Source of the DNA: Alphaproteobacteria bacterium
Lineage (GTDB): Bacteria > Pseudomonadota > Alphaproteobacteria > Rs-D84
Assembly (NCBI GenBank): GCA_017937735.1
Contig: JAGBCZ010000020.1
Location: 1 to 28,482, forward strand
Length of the DNA: 28,482 bases
Direction: 5' to 3'
Part shown: positions 6,896 through 14,650 of the stretch, one piece after another
Layout of the letters: every line of letters begins with the position of its first letter
How positions within the stretch are numbered: position 1 is the stretch's first letter
The notes under the pieces: generated by a model
Database searches by the model: none
Seen by the model: only the letters and a program-made list of their open reading frames with translations
Told to the model about the DNA's origin: nothing
Position numbers and translations under genes: made by a program

Positions 6896-8462
6896 TGCAT
6901 GCCTTGGCGGCGGCGATAAATGCGTTAAACAGTGGGTGACCAGAATATGGACTGGACTGAAATTCCGGATGGAATTGCCCCGCAATAAAGAACGGATGAT
7001 TTTTTAATTCAACAATTTCTGGCAATCGACCATCTGGACTGCGTCCAGATATTATCATGCCTGCATCTGCAAATTTTTGCGCCAACGATATATCCATTTC
7101 ATATCTGTGACGATGACGTTCACTGATTTGCGTTGCACCGTATATCTTGTGCGCCAATGTGTCTGGGGTAATTTCACATGGACATGCCCCCAAACGTAAC
7201 GTTCCGCCATAGTTTTCAGAATCACAATCTGCAATAATTCCAATAACAGGTGTGCAATCTTTCTTAAATTCAGTTGAATTCGCATCTGTTATCCCCAGCA
7301 CATTTCTGGCAAAGTCAATAACAGCGACCTGCATCCCTAAACAAATTCCCATATATGGAACCTGATGTTCGCGCGCAAATGTCGCAGCCGCAATTTTACC
7401 ATCAACGCCACGTTCGCCAAAGCCACCTGGGACCAAAATACCATTGACATCAGAACATTTGTCTGCACTGAAATCTTCGGCATTTATCTTTTTTATTTTT
7501 ACATGTACGTTGTTTTGAACACCTGCGTGGAATAACGCCTCGTTCAAAGATTTGTATGCATCTGGGACATCAAAATATTTTCCAACAACACCAATTGTTA
7601 CAGTCGGAATATCCGCAGATAAATATCTTTCAATACGTTCAAAACGTGTCATATCACCACGTGCGTGCGGCAGTCCAAAATGGTCTGCGATTATGTCAAA
7701 GACATGTTGCGCCTCGTACGCTAATGGTATCTTGTAAATATTATCAACATCGATACCACTGATAACGCTTTTCGCAGGCAGATTACAGAACATGCCAATC
7801 TTGTCACGTTCTGATGCCGTTAACATGCGTGGTGTGCGTACAATCAACATATCTGCTTGAATACCATTTTCCAACAGATTGCGGACAGACATTTGTGTTG
7901 GCTTGGTTTTTAATTCGCCAGACTTTTCCAAATATGGCGCCAATGTTAAATGCACAAACATAACATTTCGGCGACCAACATCGTTTGCAAACTGACGTAT
8001 TGATTCCAAGAAAATTTTACCTTCGATGTCACCAACAGTTCCGCCAATTTCACATACAACAAAATCTGTATCCACGGGCGCAGATATATATTCTTTTATC
8101 TTGTTCGATACATGCGGAATCATCTGCACAGTGCCGCCCAGATATTCACCACGGCGTTCTGCATTTAATACATCCCAATAAATTCGCCCCCCAGACACAG
8201 AATCATTACGTGATAATTGTGCACCTAAAAAACGTTCATAATATCCCAAATCAAGGTCTGTTTCATGACCATCGTTTGTAACATATACTTCGCCATGTTG
8301 AATCGGCGACATCGTTCCTGGGTCAATATTTAAATACGGATCAAATTTACGGGCATGTACAGTGTACCCCCTGGATTGAAGAAGGGCGCCGCAGCCTGCT
8401 GCTGCAACGCCCTTACCTAAACTGGAAACAACGCCACCTGTTATAAATATATACTTTGCCAT
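6891..8462 (-). CDS. pyrG: CTP synthase
   Basis: A 523-residue enzyme that makes CTP from UTP, ATP and glutamine. The N-terminal synthetase domain (about 1-265) has the P-loop GGVVSSLGKG (9-18), LNIDPGTMSPIQHGEV, D71 of TDLDLG, E138 of CEIGGTVGD, and SGELKTKPTQ. The C-terminal class I glutamine amidotransferase domain (about 285-523) has the PGGFGERG loop, nucleophile C374 in GICLGMQ, and H498/E500 in FHPEFQS. It is slightly shorter than the usual 535-550 residues but complete. AAGGGGG precedes the ATG. It is transcribed divergently from comEC, apparently from a palindrome containing both -35 elements. Confidence 0.96.
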   Translation of the reverse strand: MAKYIFITGGVVSSLGKGVAAAGCGALLQSRGYTVHARKFDPYLNIDPGTMSPIQHGEVYVTNDGHETDLDLGYYERFLGAQLSRNDSVSGGRIYWDVLNAERRGEYLGGTVQMIPHVSNKIKEYISAPVDTDFVVCEIGGTVGDIEGKIFLESIRQFANDVGRRNVMFVHLTLAPYLEKSGELKTKPTQMSVRNLLENGIQADMLIVRTPRMLTASERDKIGMFCNLPAKSVISGIDVDNIYKIPLAYEAQHVFDIIADHFGLPHARGDMTRFERIERYLSADIPTVTIGVVGKYFDVPDAYKSLNEALFHAGVQNNVHVKIKKINAEDFSADKCSDVNGILVPGGFGERGVDGKIAAATFAREHQVPYMGICLGMQVAVIDFARNVLGITDANSTEFKKDCTPVIGIIADCDSENYGGTLRLGACPCEITPDTLAHKIYGATQISERHRHRYEMDISLAQKFADAGMIISGRSPDGRLPEIVELKNHPFFIAGQFHPEFQSSPYSGHPLFNAFIAAAKACK

Positions 8463-8486
8463 AAGAATACCCCCTTATGTGTGTTT

Positions 8487-8515
8487 ATCGTACGAAATTT
8501 TTCATTGCAGTGCAA
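8487..8515 (-). promoter_or_regulatory. pyrG promoter
   Basis: On the minus strand, TTGCAC (8515-8510), a 17-base spacer and TACGAT (8492-8487). The -35 lies inside the palindrome ATTGCA-G-TGCAAT (8504-8516), which also holds the comEC -35. Confidence 0.5.
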
Positions 8516-8534
8516 TCAAATAAATTCCTATACT
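8505..8534 (+). promoter_or_regulatory. comEC promoter, probably giving a leaderless mRNA
   Basis: TTGCAG (8505-8510), an 18-base spacer and TATACT (8529-8534). The expected start, seven bases after the -10, is 8541, the A of the preferred ATG. Confidence 0.5.
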
Positions 8535-8540
8535 GAAAAT

Positions 8541-10475
8541 ATGCGGGACTGGTTTGATAATCAATGGCAGAATTTATTTTTATACGCACCATTTTTAATG
8601 GCCTTTGGTTCTGCGGTCTATTTTTCAATGACAACAGAACCTGATTTATTATTCGCACCAATTATTACTGCATTATTATTTCTGGCTGTATTTATAAAAA
8701 AGATTCCGATTATCGTACGTGGAATTTTATTGATTTTATTTGGATTCTGCTATGCGGCAACCTTTACAAATCTTATTAACACACCACAAATTCAACACGA
8801 TGTTTCTGATATTCATATTACAGGAACAGTTAACACAATCGATTATACCAATGACAAAGACAAAATGATTCTGACTGTAAACGCATCTGATATTAACGCA
8901 GGGAACGGAATCGCAAAAATTAAGATATCAATACCATCAGACATAAAAACACCAAATATCGGGGATAAGATAAAATTAAATGCAGGAATTTATAAACCAA
9001 ATCCCGCCAGCGCACCAGAAACATTTGATTATGCACGTTGGGCGTACTTTAATAACCTGACCGCAACAGGATACGCCAAAGAAATACAAGTCATTGAACA
9101 CACAGATACAAACACAATAAATTATATACGTGATTTATTGCATCGCAAATCTGATTCATTTTTATCAGATACGTTAATACTGGGATACAAATCTGCAATC
9201 CCAGAAACAGATCAAGAAATTTGGACAGCAACAGGGGTTGGACACATCTGGTCAATCAGCGGTTTTCATATGACGTTGGTTGGTGGATGGCTGTTCGCAT
9301 TATTTTATTTAATATTTCGCAGCATTCCATATATTACAAAAAGAATACCCGCAAAAATTCCTGCAATCGTATGTTCGTGGGCGGGTTTATTGTTATACTT
9401 ATTTTTATCTGGGATTGACGTTGCAACTGTTCGTGCGTTCTTGATGACCAGTTTGGTATTTATTGCATTTGTATTTGGACGCAGTGCAATATCTATGCGA
9501 AACGTGGCGTTGGCATTTTGCTTTATTTATCTGTTAAACCCACACTATGTTATGCAGGCAGGGTTTCAATTATCGTTTTCTGCTGTATTTGGATTGGTAT
9601 GGTTCTTTACATGTGTAAAACCCAAAATGCCAACAAATAAATTTTTAAGAATCATATACGCAGCAGTTTTAACATCCGTGGTGGCAACTGTTTTTACAGC
9701 ACCGTTTATCGCAATGCACTTTGGCAAATTTCCGATTTACAGTTTGATTGGTAATTTAATATTCTTGCCTATTTTTTCTGTTGCAATTATGCCACTTGTT
9801 TTTATCGGAACAATAACTGCAAGTATTGGATTTGTATTACCGATTGATTGGGCGAACAGTATCTATAATTATGCGTATGATATTGCTGTGTGGATTTCAA
9901 AATTACCATACGCAACAATTAACGTGCCACATATTTCAAACTGTTCGGCAATACTGTTCATCATTGGGCAAATGTCACTGATATTAGTTAAACCAATAAA
10001 GATAAAAATAAATTACATTTTGTTTATGATATTTACAGCACTTGGAATTCTGAATACGTATTTGCAACCAAGACCTGTATTCTTTGCGACATACGACCAC
10101 GAATTAGTCGGATTCGTTACACAAGAAGGCAAACTAGAATTCAATAAACGGCGTGCATCAAATCACTATTTTGCATTTGATACGTGGCGTGCGTTAAATA
10201 ACGAAGCTGCCAGCACTAAAAACACACGCAGAAAACATAACAAGGGCGTTTATACATATAATACAAAAAATTTCAATCTGGTATATGTGCAAAAATTTGT
10301 GCCGTTAATGAAAAACATTTCGCAACTGTGTAATGATGATAATGTTGATTTTATTGTTTCTTACTTTGATATCAATTCTGAAAAATGCGCAAATAAAATC
10401 TTATATGGTGGATTTACAATCTATGAAGACAAGACAATCAAATATACACCGACAAAACGAAAGTGGCATCAATAA
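8541..10475 (+). CDS. comEC: ComEC/Rec2-family inner-membrane protein
   Basis: A 644-residue polytopic protein of the family that moves single-stranded DNA across the inner membrane during transformation. The start at 8541 (MRDWFDNQ) follows a TATACT box at 8529-8534 by six bases. An in-frame ATG at 8481 would add 20 residues but lies upstream of that box. Order of domains: two or three N-terminal membrane segments, a DUF4131/OB-like periplasmic domain (about residues 85-195), then the Competence domain with the IWSISGFHMTLVG motif and at least eight further hydrophobic segments. The last 140 residues are soluble and show no metallo-beta-lactamase HxHxDH motif, so the nuclease-like domain of some ComEC proteins is missing or degenerate. 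No other competence genes are visible here. Confidence 0.88.
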   Translation: MRDWFDNQWQNLFLYAPFLMAFGSAVYFSMTTEPDLLFAPIITALLFLAVFIKKIPIIVRGILLILFGFCYAATFTNLINTPQIQHDVSDIHITGTVNTIDYTNDKDKMILTVNASDINAGNGIAKIKISIPSDIKTPNIGDKIKLNAGIYKPNPASAPETFDYARWAYFNNLTATGYAKEIQVIEHTDTNTINYIRDLLHRKSDSFLSDTLILGYKSAIPETDQEIWTATGVGHIWSISGFHMTLVGGWLFALFYLIFRSIPYITKRIPAKIPAIVCSWAGLLLYLFLSGIDVATVRAFLMTSLVFIAFVFGRSAISMRNVALAFCFIYLLNPHYVMQAGFQLSFSAVFGLVWFFTCVKPKMPTNKFLRIIYAAVLTSVVATVFTAPFIAMHFGKFPIYSLIGNLIFLPIFSVAIMPLVFIGTITASIGFVLPIDWANSIYNYAYDIAVWISKLPYATINVPHISNCSAILFIIGQMSLILVKPIKIKINYILFMIFTALGILNTYLQPRPVFFATYDHELVGFVTQEGKLEFNKRRASNHYFAFDTWRALNNEAASTKNTRRKHNKGVYTYNTKNFNLVYVQKFVPLMKNISQLCNDDNVDFIVSYFDINSEKCANKILYGGFTIYEDKTIKYTPTKRKWHQ

Positions 10476-11200
10476 TCTGCATGCATAAAATACAAGCCAG
10501 ACGCGGGCGCCGTTGGACCCGCCGCACTGCGATTTTTTGCATTTAATACGTCATCAATATCATACGTTTTTCCCAATCCAATTTCAATCAGTGTTCCGAC
10601 AATGTTTCGAACCATGTGGTGTAAAAATGAACGAGCAGAAAATTCAAATATAATTTCATCACCATTTTGTGTAATTTCAATTTTATCCAATGTCTTGACC
10701 GGTGATTTTGCCTGACATTCAGATGCACGAAAACTGGTAAAATCATGATTACCCAACAATTTCTGGGCAGCCGCTTGCATCGCACCAACATTTAATGGAC
10801 GTGGCACCCAATAAACACGATTTTTATCCAACACAGGTGATGCAGCACGATTTAAAACAACATATTTATAGTGACGCGCAACACAATCAAATCGTGCATT
10901 AAATTCATCTGATACGATTTCACAATTCAGAACAGATACAGGTTTATTATTTAAATAAAAATTTAGCGCACGCATAACTGTGTTTGCATCAAATTCACCA
11001 TCAATATCAAAATGCGCCGTCATCGCAACCGCATGAACACCAGCATCTGTGCGCCCTGCCCCAACAACATCAGGACGTGTGCCACAAAAAGCATATATCG
11101 CATCTTTGACCAATGATTGCACGGACGGCCCCTGGCGATTTTCTTGCCAGCCGATTAAATCTGTACCATCATATTCCAAGATTACTTTATATCGTGTCAT
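10469..11200 (-). CDS. truA: tRNA pseudouridine(38-40) synthase
   Basis: A 243-residue enzyme that converts U38-U40 of the tRNA anticodon stem-loop to pseudouridine. It shows the N-terminal YKVILEYDGTDLIGWQ, catalytic D52 within GAGRTDAGVHA, the ARHYKYVVLN motif, and FLHHMVRNIVGTLIEIG near the C-terminus. Length and motif order are normal for the family. Its ATG overlaps the stop codon of the preceding 49-residue gene (TAATG), and its 3' end overlaps convergent comEC by seven bases. It is the last gene of the def-fmt-ORF-truA operon. Confidence 0.95.
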   Translation of the reverse strand: MTRYKVILEYDGTDLIGWQENRQGPSVQSLVKDAIYAFCGTRPDVVGAGRTDAGVHAVAMTAHFDIDGEFDANTVMRALNFYLNNKPVSVLNCEIVSDEFNARFDCVARHYKYVVLNRAASPVLDKNRVYWVPRPLNVGAMQAAAQKLLGNHDFTSFRASECQAKSPVKTLDKIEITQNGDEIIFEFSARSFLHHMVRNIVGTLIEIGLGKTYDIDDVLNAKNRSAAGPTAPASGLYFMHADY

Positions 11201-11349
11201 TATCGTGTTTTATCCTTAAAACGGTTACACCACGCTGTTGCAGGAACCGGCATCGGTCCAAAAATTTTCACAATTATACGTGGGCCATAATAACAGCCAC
11301 CCTTGCCATAACGTTTACAATCGCTACAATTTTGTAAGATACAACACAT
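11200..11349 (-). CDS. 49-residue Cys-rich protein between fmt and truA
   Basis: A short open frame with no family I can name. It begins MCCILQNCSDCKRYGKGGCY and ends WCNRFKDKTR. Cysteines lie at residues 2, 3, 8, 11, 19 and 41, which suggests a small zinc or iron-sulfur site. The case for a real gene is positional: its ATG is two bases after the fmt stop, its TAA overlaps the truA ATG by one base, and the frame exactly fills the gap. The middle is hydrophobic (RIIVKIFGPMPVP) without a clear membrane segment. It may be translationally coupled to both neighbours. Confidence 0.72.
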   Translation of the reverse strand: MCCILQNCSDCKRYGKGGCYYGPRIIVKIFGPMPVPATAWCNRFKDKTR

Positions 11350-11351
11350 AC

Positions 11352-12158
11352 TTATTTCCCTATTTTTATTTCTGCGCCATGCAGGCCATTAACAAAACTT
11401 TTCCAATCCATTGGCTTTTTCCCAGCAGGCTGGACTTGCAAGATATCTAGTTTATCGCCATCCAGTTTCGTAGCCAATATTTTGACATTAATACCGTTTA
11501 TCTGGGTACGACCACATCCCAACGCACGAACCTGATTATGTACCGCAACATTACCACGTGTCCAGTCAATTATTTCATCGTTACCCGTCCACTTTTTTGT
11601 ATATGTCGGTGTACCAATTTGGGGCGTTGCATTATATATTTTAGGATTTGCCAAGAAAGGTATTAAAATTTCAATACTGATTTGCGAAACCTTGTGTTCA
11701 ATTGTTTCATTTGTATCATCTGGGGCAATATCAAATTCACGGCATTGATAAATATCACCTGCATCCATTTCTGGGGTAACCTGCATCAGGCAAACACCAG
11801 ATGTTTTATCACCATTATAAATCGCACTGCGAATTGGGGATGGTCCACGGTATAGTGGCAATAAACTGGGGTGTATATTTACACATGGCGCAGAATTCAA
11901 AACATTATCACGCAAAATAACACCGTACGATATCACAACAATCATATCTGGCGAATAATTATATTCGTTTATATTGGTATGCAGTGGCAAATTATGTTCA
12001 ATCGCCCAATTATGCACAGGCGATGGTGTCAGAATCTGTTTGCGGCCAACTGGTTTTGGCGCACGTGTGAACACAGCCATAATTTCATGACCAGATGTTC
12101 TGATTGCTTCAAAAATTGGCACGACAAATTCATTTGTGCCCATTAAAACTAGTTTCAT
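11352..12158 (-). CDS. fmt: Methionyl-tRNA formyltransferase
   Basis: A 268-residue enzyme that formylates initiator Met-tRNA using 10-formyltetrahydrofolate. The N-terminal domain has MKLVLMGTNEFVVP, the catalytic N94-x-H96 in VNIHPSLLPLYRGPSPI, and D132 in TPEMDAGDIY. The C-terminal OB-like domain (YTKKWTGNDEIIDWTRG and after) is present but trimmed, since the family is usually near 310 residues. The ATG lies two bases after the def stop, the standard def-fmt pairing. Confidence 0.94.
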   Translation of the reverse strand: MKLVLMGTNEFVVPIFEAIRTSGHEIMAVFTRAPKPVGRKQILTPSPVHNWAIEHNLPLHTNINEYNYSPDMIVVISYGVILRDNVLNSAPCVNIHPSLLPLYRGPSPIRSAIYNGDKTSGVCLMQVTPEMDAGDIYQCREFDIAPDDTNETIEHKVSQISIEILIPFLANPKIYNATPQIGTPTYTKKWTGNDEIIDWTRGNVAVHNQVRALGCGRTQINGINVKILATKLDGDKLDILQVQPAGKKPMDWKSFVNGLHGAEIKIGK

Positions 12159-12160
12159 TT

Positions 12161-12664
12161 TTACTTGTTTGTTTTCTTTACTTTTCGCATAACCATTTCA
12201 CGGCGAACAGATGCCAAATGGTCGACAAACAGTTTTCCATCCAAGTGATCTGTTTCATGTTGAACAATACGTGCAGGATATCCGGACATTTCTGCCATTT
12301 TATGTTCGCCCATCTCGTCCGTCCATTCAACAACAACCGATTGTGGTCGGGTCACGTATGCATACACAGGCAAACCATTTTTACCCAAAACAGACAGGCA
12401 CCCTTCTTCCATAGAACATGTTTCGTTGCCATAAGACACAATTTTTGGATTTATCATGCGATATACTGTTTCTGTATCTGGATCCAGCATAACCAAAAAA
12501 CGAGATGCCAAACCAATCTGGGGGGCCGCCAGACCCACACCATTTTGTGCGCGCATCATTTCAACCATTTCGTCCATAATCGTCAGTAACCCAGGCGTTA
12601 TATCCGCCACTGGTTCACAACGTTGACGTAAAATCGGGTCACCACAAAGTTTCATTTGCAACAT
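12161..12664 (-). CDS. def: Peptide deformylase
   Basis: A 167-residue metalloenzyme that removes the formyl group from new polypeptides. All three family motifs are present: GVGLAAPQIG (42-51), EGCLS with metal ligand C89, and QHETDHLDG with H136, catalytic E137 and H140. The start at 12664 is supported by AAGAGG eight bases upstream. It heads the operon with fmt, a 49-residue ORF and truA, so formylation, deformylation and tRNA modification are expressed together. It is divergent from rmuC. Confidence 0.95.
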   Translation of the reverse strand: MLQMKLCGDPILRQRCEPVADITPGLLTIMDEMVEMMRAQNGVGLAAPQIGLASRFLVMLDPDTETVYRMINPKIVSYGNETCSMEEGCLSVLGKNGLPVYAYVTRPQSVVVEWTDEMGEHKMAEMSGYPARIVQHETDHLDGKLFVDHLASVRREMVMRKVKKTNK

Positions 12665-12677
12665 TTATAAAACCTCT

Positions 12678-12683
12678 TATAAT
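12678..12683 (+). promoter_or_regulatory. -10 box of rmuC
   Basis: TATAAT 24 bases ahead of the rmuC ATG, with AAAGGA between as ribosome binding site. No good -35 is visible. Confidence 0.45.
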
Positions 12684-12706
12684 CAATAATAGCAAAGGAT
12701 TAGGAA

Positions 12707-13585
12707 ATGACAACTTATATTTTTTTATTACTGGGTATAATTATCGTATTACTGGTGGCGGTTCTGTTGCGCAAGCCAACTGTTGATATATCTGCGCTGC
12801 GTGAGGATAATATCAGATTGCGTGAAAAACTGGCAGAACGACTGGGGGCATTATCACAAAATGCAATTGAATTAAAAAACATCAGCAGTGATATTGCTAA
12901 TTTTAAAAACATATTGATGGGAAACAAACAAGCCCGTGGAACATTTGGCGAACGCCAACTGGAAGATTTAGTGCGTGATATTATGCCACCGGAAACATAC
13001 GCATTTCAAAGTGTCTTGGAAACGGGTGTTCGACCTGATTGTATAATCCGACTGCCATATCCGCCAGGGGATATGATTATTGACAGCAAATTTCCACTGG
13101 AAAGTTATAACCGTATGATACAAGATGCAAATGACGGTATGGCACGCAAGCAATTTGAACTGGACGTACGTAAACATATTGATGCAATCGGCGAAAAATA
13201 TATAATCGCAGGACGTACCGCGGAATCTGCAATGATGTTTATTGCATCGGAATCTATATTTGAAACATTGCATCGTGAATTTCCAAACACGATTGAATAT
13301 GCAGCCAAACGAAAAGTATTTATCGTTTCACCGTCAACACTGTGGGCAACACTGAATACAATTCGTGCGGTGTTATCTGATATAAAAATAAAACGTGTTG
13401 CAGCAAAAATAAAAAAAGAACTGGATTTATTATTAACTGATTTGGCACGACTGTCCGACAGGGCAGATAATGTTTCCAGACATTTTGCACAGGCACAAAA
13501 TGATATCGAACAATTACAAACATCTGTTTCAAAAATTGCACCACGTGCTGAAAAGTTACGAGATATGGATTTCGGCGAAGATTAA
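12707..13585 (+). CDS. rmuC: RmuC-family DNA recombination protein
   Basis: A 292-residue protein of the RmuC family, linked in E. coli to limiting inverted-repeat rearrangements; the mechanism is unsettled. It has one N-terminal membrane anchor (about residues 3-21) and a short coiled coil (about 30-70). The conserved nuclease-like core follows, with GTFGERQLEDLV, RPDCIIRLP, DMIIDSKFPLESY, FIASESIFETLH and VFIVSPSTLWATLNTI. A second coiled coil lies at the C-terminus. It is shorter than E. coli RmuC (475 residues), mainly in the coiled coils. It is divergent from def. Confidence 0.9.
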   Translation: MTTYIFLLLGIIIVLLVAVLLRKPTVDISALREDNIRLREKLAERLGALSQNAIELKNISSDIANFKNILMGNKQARGTFGERQLEDLVRDIMPPETYAFQSVLETGVRPDCIIRLPYPPGDMIIDSKFPLESYNRMIQDANDGMARKQFELDVRKHIDAIGEKYIIAGRTAESAMMFIASESIFETLHREFPNTIEYAAKRKVFIVSPSTLWATLNTIRAVLSDIKIKRVAAKIKKELDLLLTDLARLSDRADNVSRHFAQAQNDIEQLQTSVSKIAPRAEKLRDMDFGED

Positions 13586-13612
13586 AAAAATCCCCATTTC
13601 GGGGATTTTTTA
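13586..13612. terminator. Bidirectional terminator
   Basis: AAAAATCCCC-ATTTC-GGGGATTTTT between convergent rmuC and the 13610 gene, with T-runs on both strands. Confidence 0.85.
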
Positions 13613-14581
13613 ATGCATACGTGTTATACGTGCCATTTTTAGTTGGGCGTTTATTTTTTCAAATTTTCTTTGCTGTTCATCTTTTTGTTCTGAATTTGCA
13701 AACGTTTGTTTGAACGCCTGTATTCTGTTGCGATGTTTTGCCAACAAATCCATACGCTCTTGCTCGTGCTGACGCAACATGTTTTGAAAACCATCAAAAT
13801 CTGTTACTGTCGCTAATTCTGCGTTATGTCGTTGTGACAAACTGTCAAATTCTTTACTGTTCATATCACGCAATAATTGACGTGTTTTTTCCGTTTTTGT
13901 TTTCCTGCTTTCTATGATTTTACGTCTGGCATTCATCGCATGTGTGACCGTACCAAATGATGCAGCCTTATTATATTCACTTAATAAATGCATCGAACCA
14001 GAATTCATGATATTTTTATGTTGTGGTGCAGAACATACTGTCGTCATAGAAACCAACTTTAATATCTCGTTATATAAATCAGAAACAAACAATAATAATC
14101 TATTATCGTTATCTGAAATATTGTATAACACTTGCATTTTTTCAAAATGCAACAATGCATCAAAGGTTTTCATACACTGTTCCATATATTGCTTTGACTG
14201 ACCCCGTGCAGGCTTTACAATGTAATGCCTGTCATACGGATGCACAAAAGTATTTTCTCGTTTATTTATAACACCGTGCAAATATTTTGGAATTTTTTTA
14301 TATTCTGGACTGTTTGGTGTAATAGTGTATAACTCTTTACCCGTACATAAAATATCATAGTTTGAATTTATATTAACAATCTGTTGTTGTGATGGATAAT
14401 AAACAGAAAAAATTGTATACAAAAAACGCACAATATTCCACGGAGAATTTTTAACAGAAAAAATCACGCTATGCATTTCTTTGAAATAACCATACTTTGT
14501 TTTCAAATCCATATTCGCAGTTAATTCGTTAAATATTTGTTCTGGGGTTTTATCTAAAACATTTACGTTGTCTGATTCCAT
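13610..14581 (-). CDS. Unknown protein with a charged helical C-terminus
   Basis: A 323-residue protein I do not recognise. I prefer the start at 14581 (MESDNVNVLD) because GGAG lies seven bases upstream; in-frame ATGs at 14602 and 14617 are alternatives. There is no signal peptide, so it is probably cytosolic. The middle has a mixed alpha/beta composition with several Tyr-rich stretches (FLYTIFSVYYPSQQQ, HPYDRHYIVKPARG). The last 110 residues are strongly charged and probably coiled coil (RKIIESRKTKTEKTRQLLRD and MLRQHEQERMDLLAKHR). It is followed by a bidirectional terminator. A possible promoter, TTGTAA-17-TATCAT, overlaps the efflux operon terminator upstream. Confidence 0.7.
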   Translation of the reverse strand: MESDNVNVLDKTPEQIFNELTANMDLKTKYGYFKEMHSVIFSVKNSPWNIVRFLYTIFSVYYPSQQQIVNINSNYDILCTGKELYTITPNSPEYKKIPKYLHGVINKRENTFVHPYDRHYIVKPARGQSKQYMEQCMKTFDALLHFEKMQVLYNISDNDNRLLLFVSDLYNEILKLVSMTTVCSAPQHKNIMNSGSMHLLSEYNKAASFGTVTHAMNARRKIIESRKTKTEKTRQLLRDMNSKEFDSLSQRHNAELATVTDFDGFQNMLRQHEQERMDLLAKHRNRIQAFKQTFANSEQKDEQQRKFEKINAQLKMARITRMH

Positions 14582-14612
14582 TATAATCTCCACGTATTTC
14601 ATGTTATGATGA

Positions 14613-14645
14613 TACAAAAAAAGTCCCTGTATTACAAGGGACTTT
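14613..14645 (-). terminator. Terminator of the efflux operon
   Basis: AAAGTCCCT/AGGGACTTT with an 8-base loop, followed on the minus strand by a run of T, just after the RND stop codon. The same DNA holds a candidate promoter for the 13610 gene. Confidence 0.85.
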
Positions 14646-14650
14646 GTGTA

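Noticed and set aside
12104..12589. Plus-strand open frame of 161 codons
   Set aside because: It is antisense to peptide deformylase, which has all three catalytic motifs intact.
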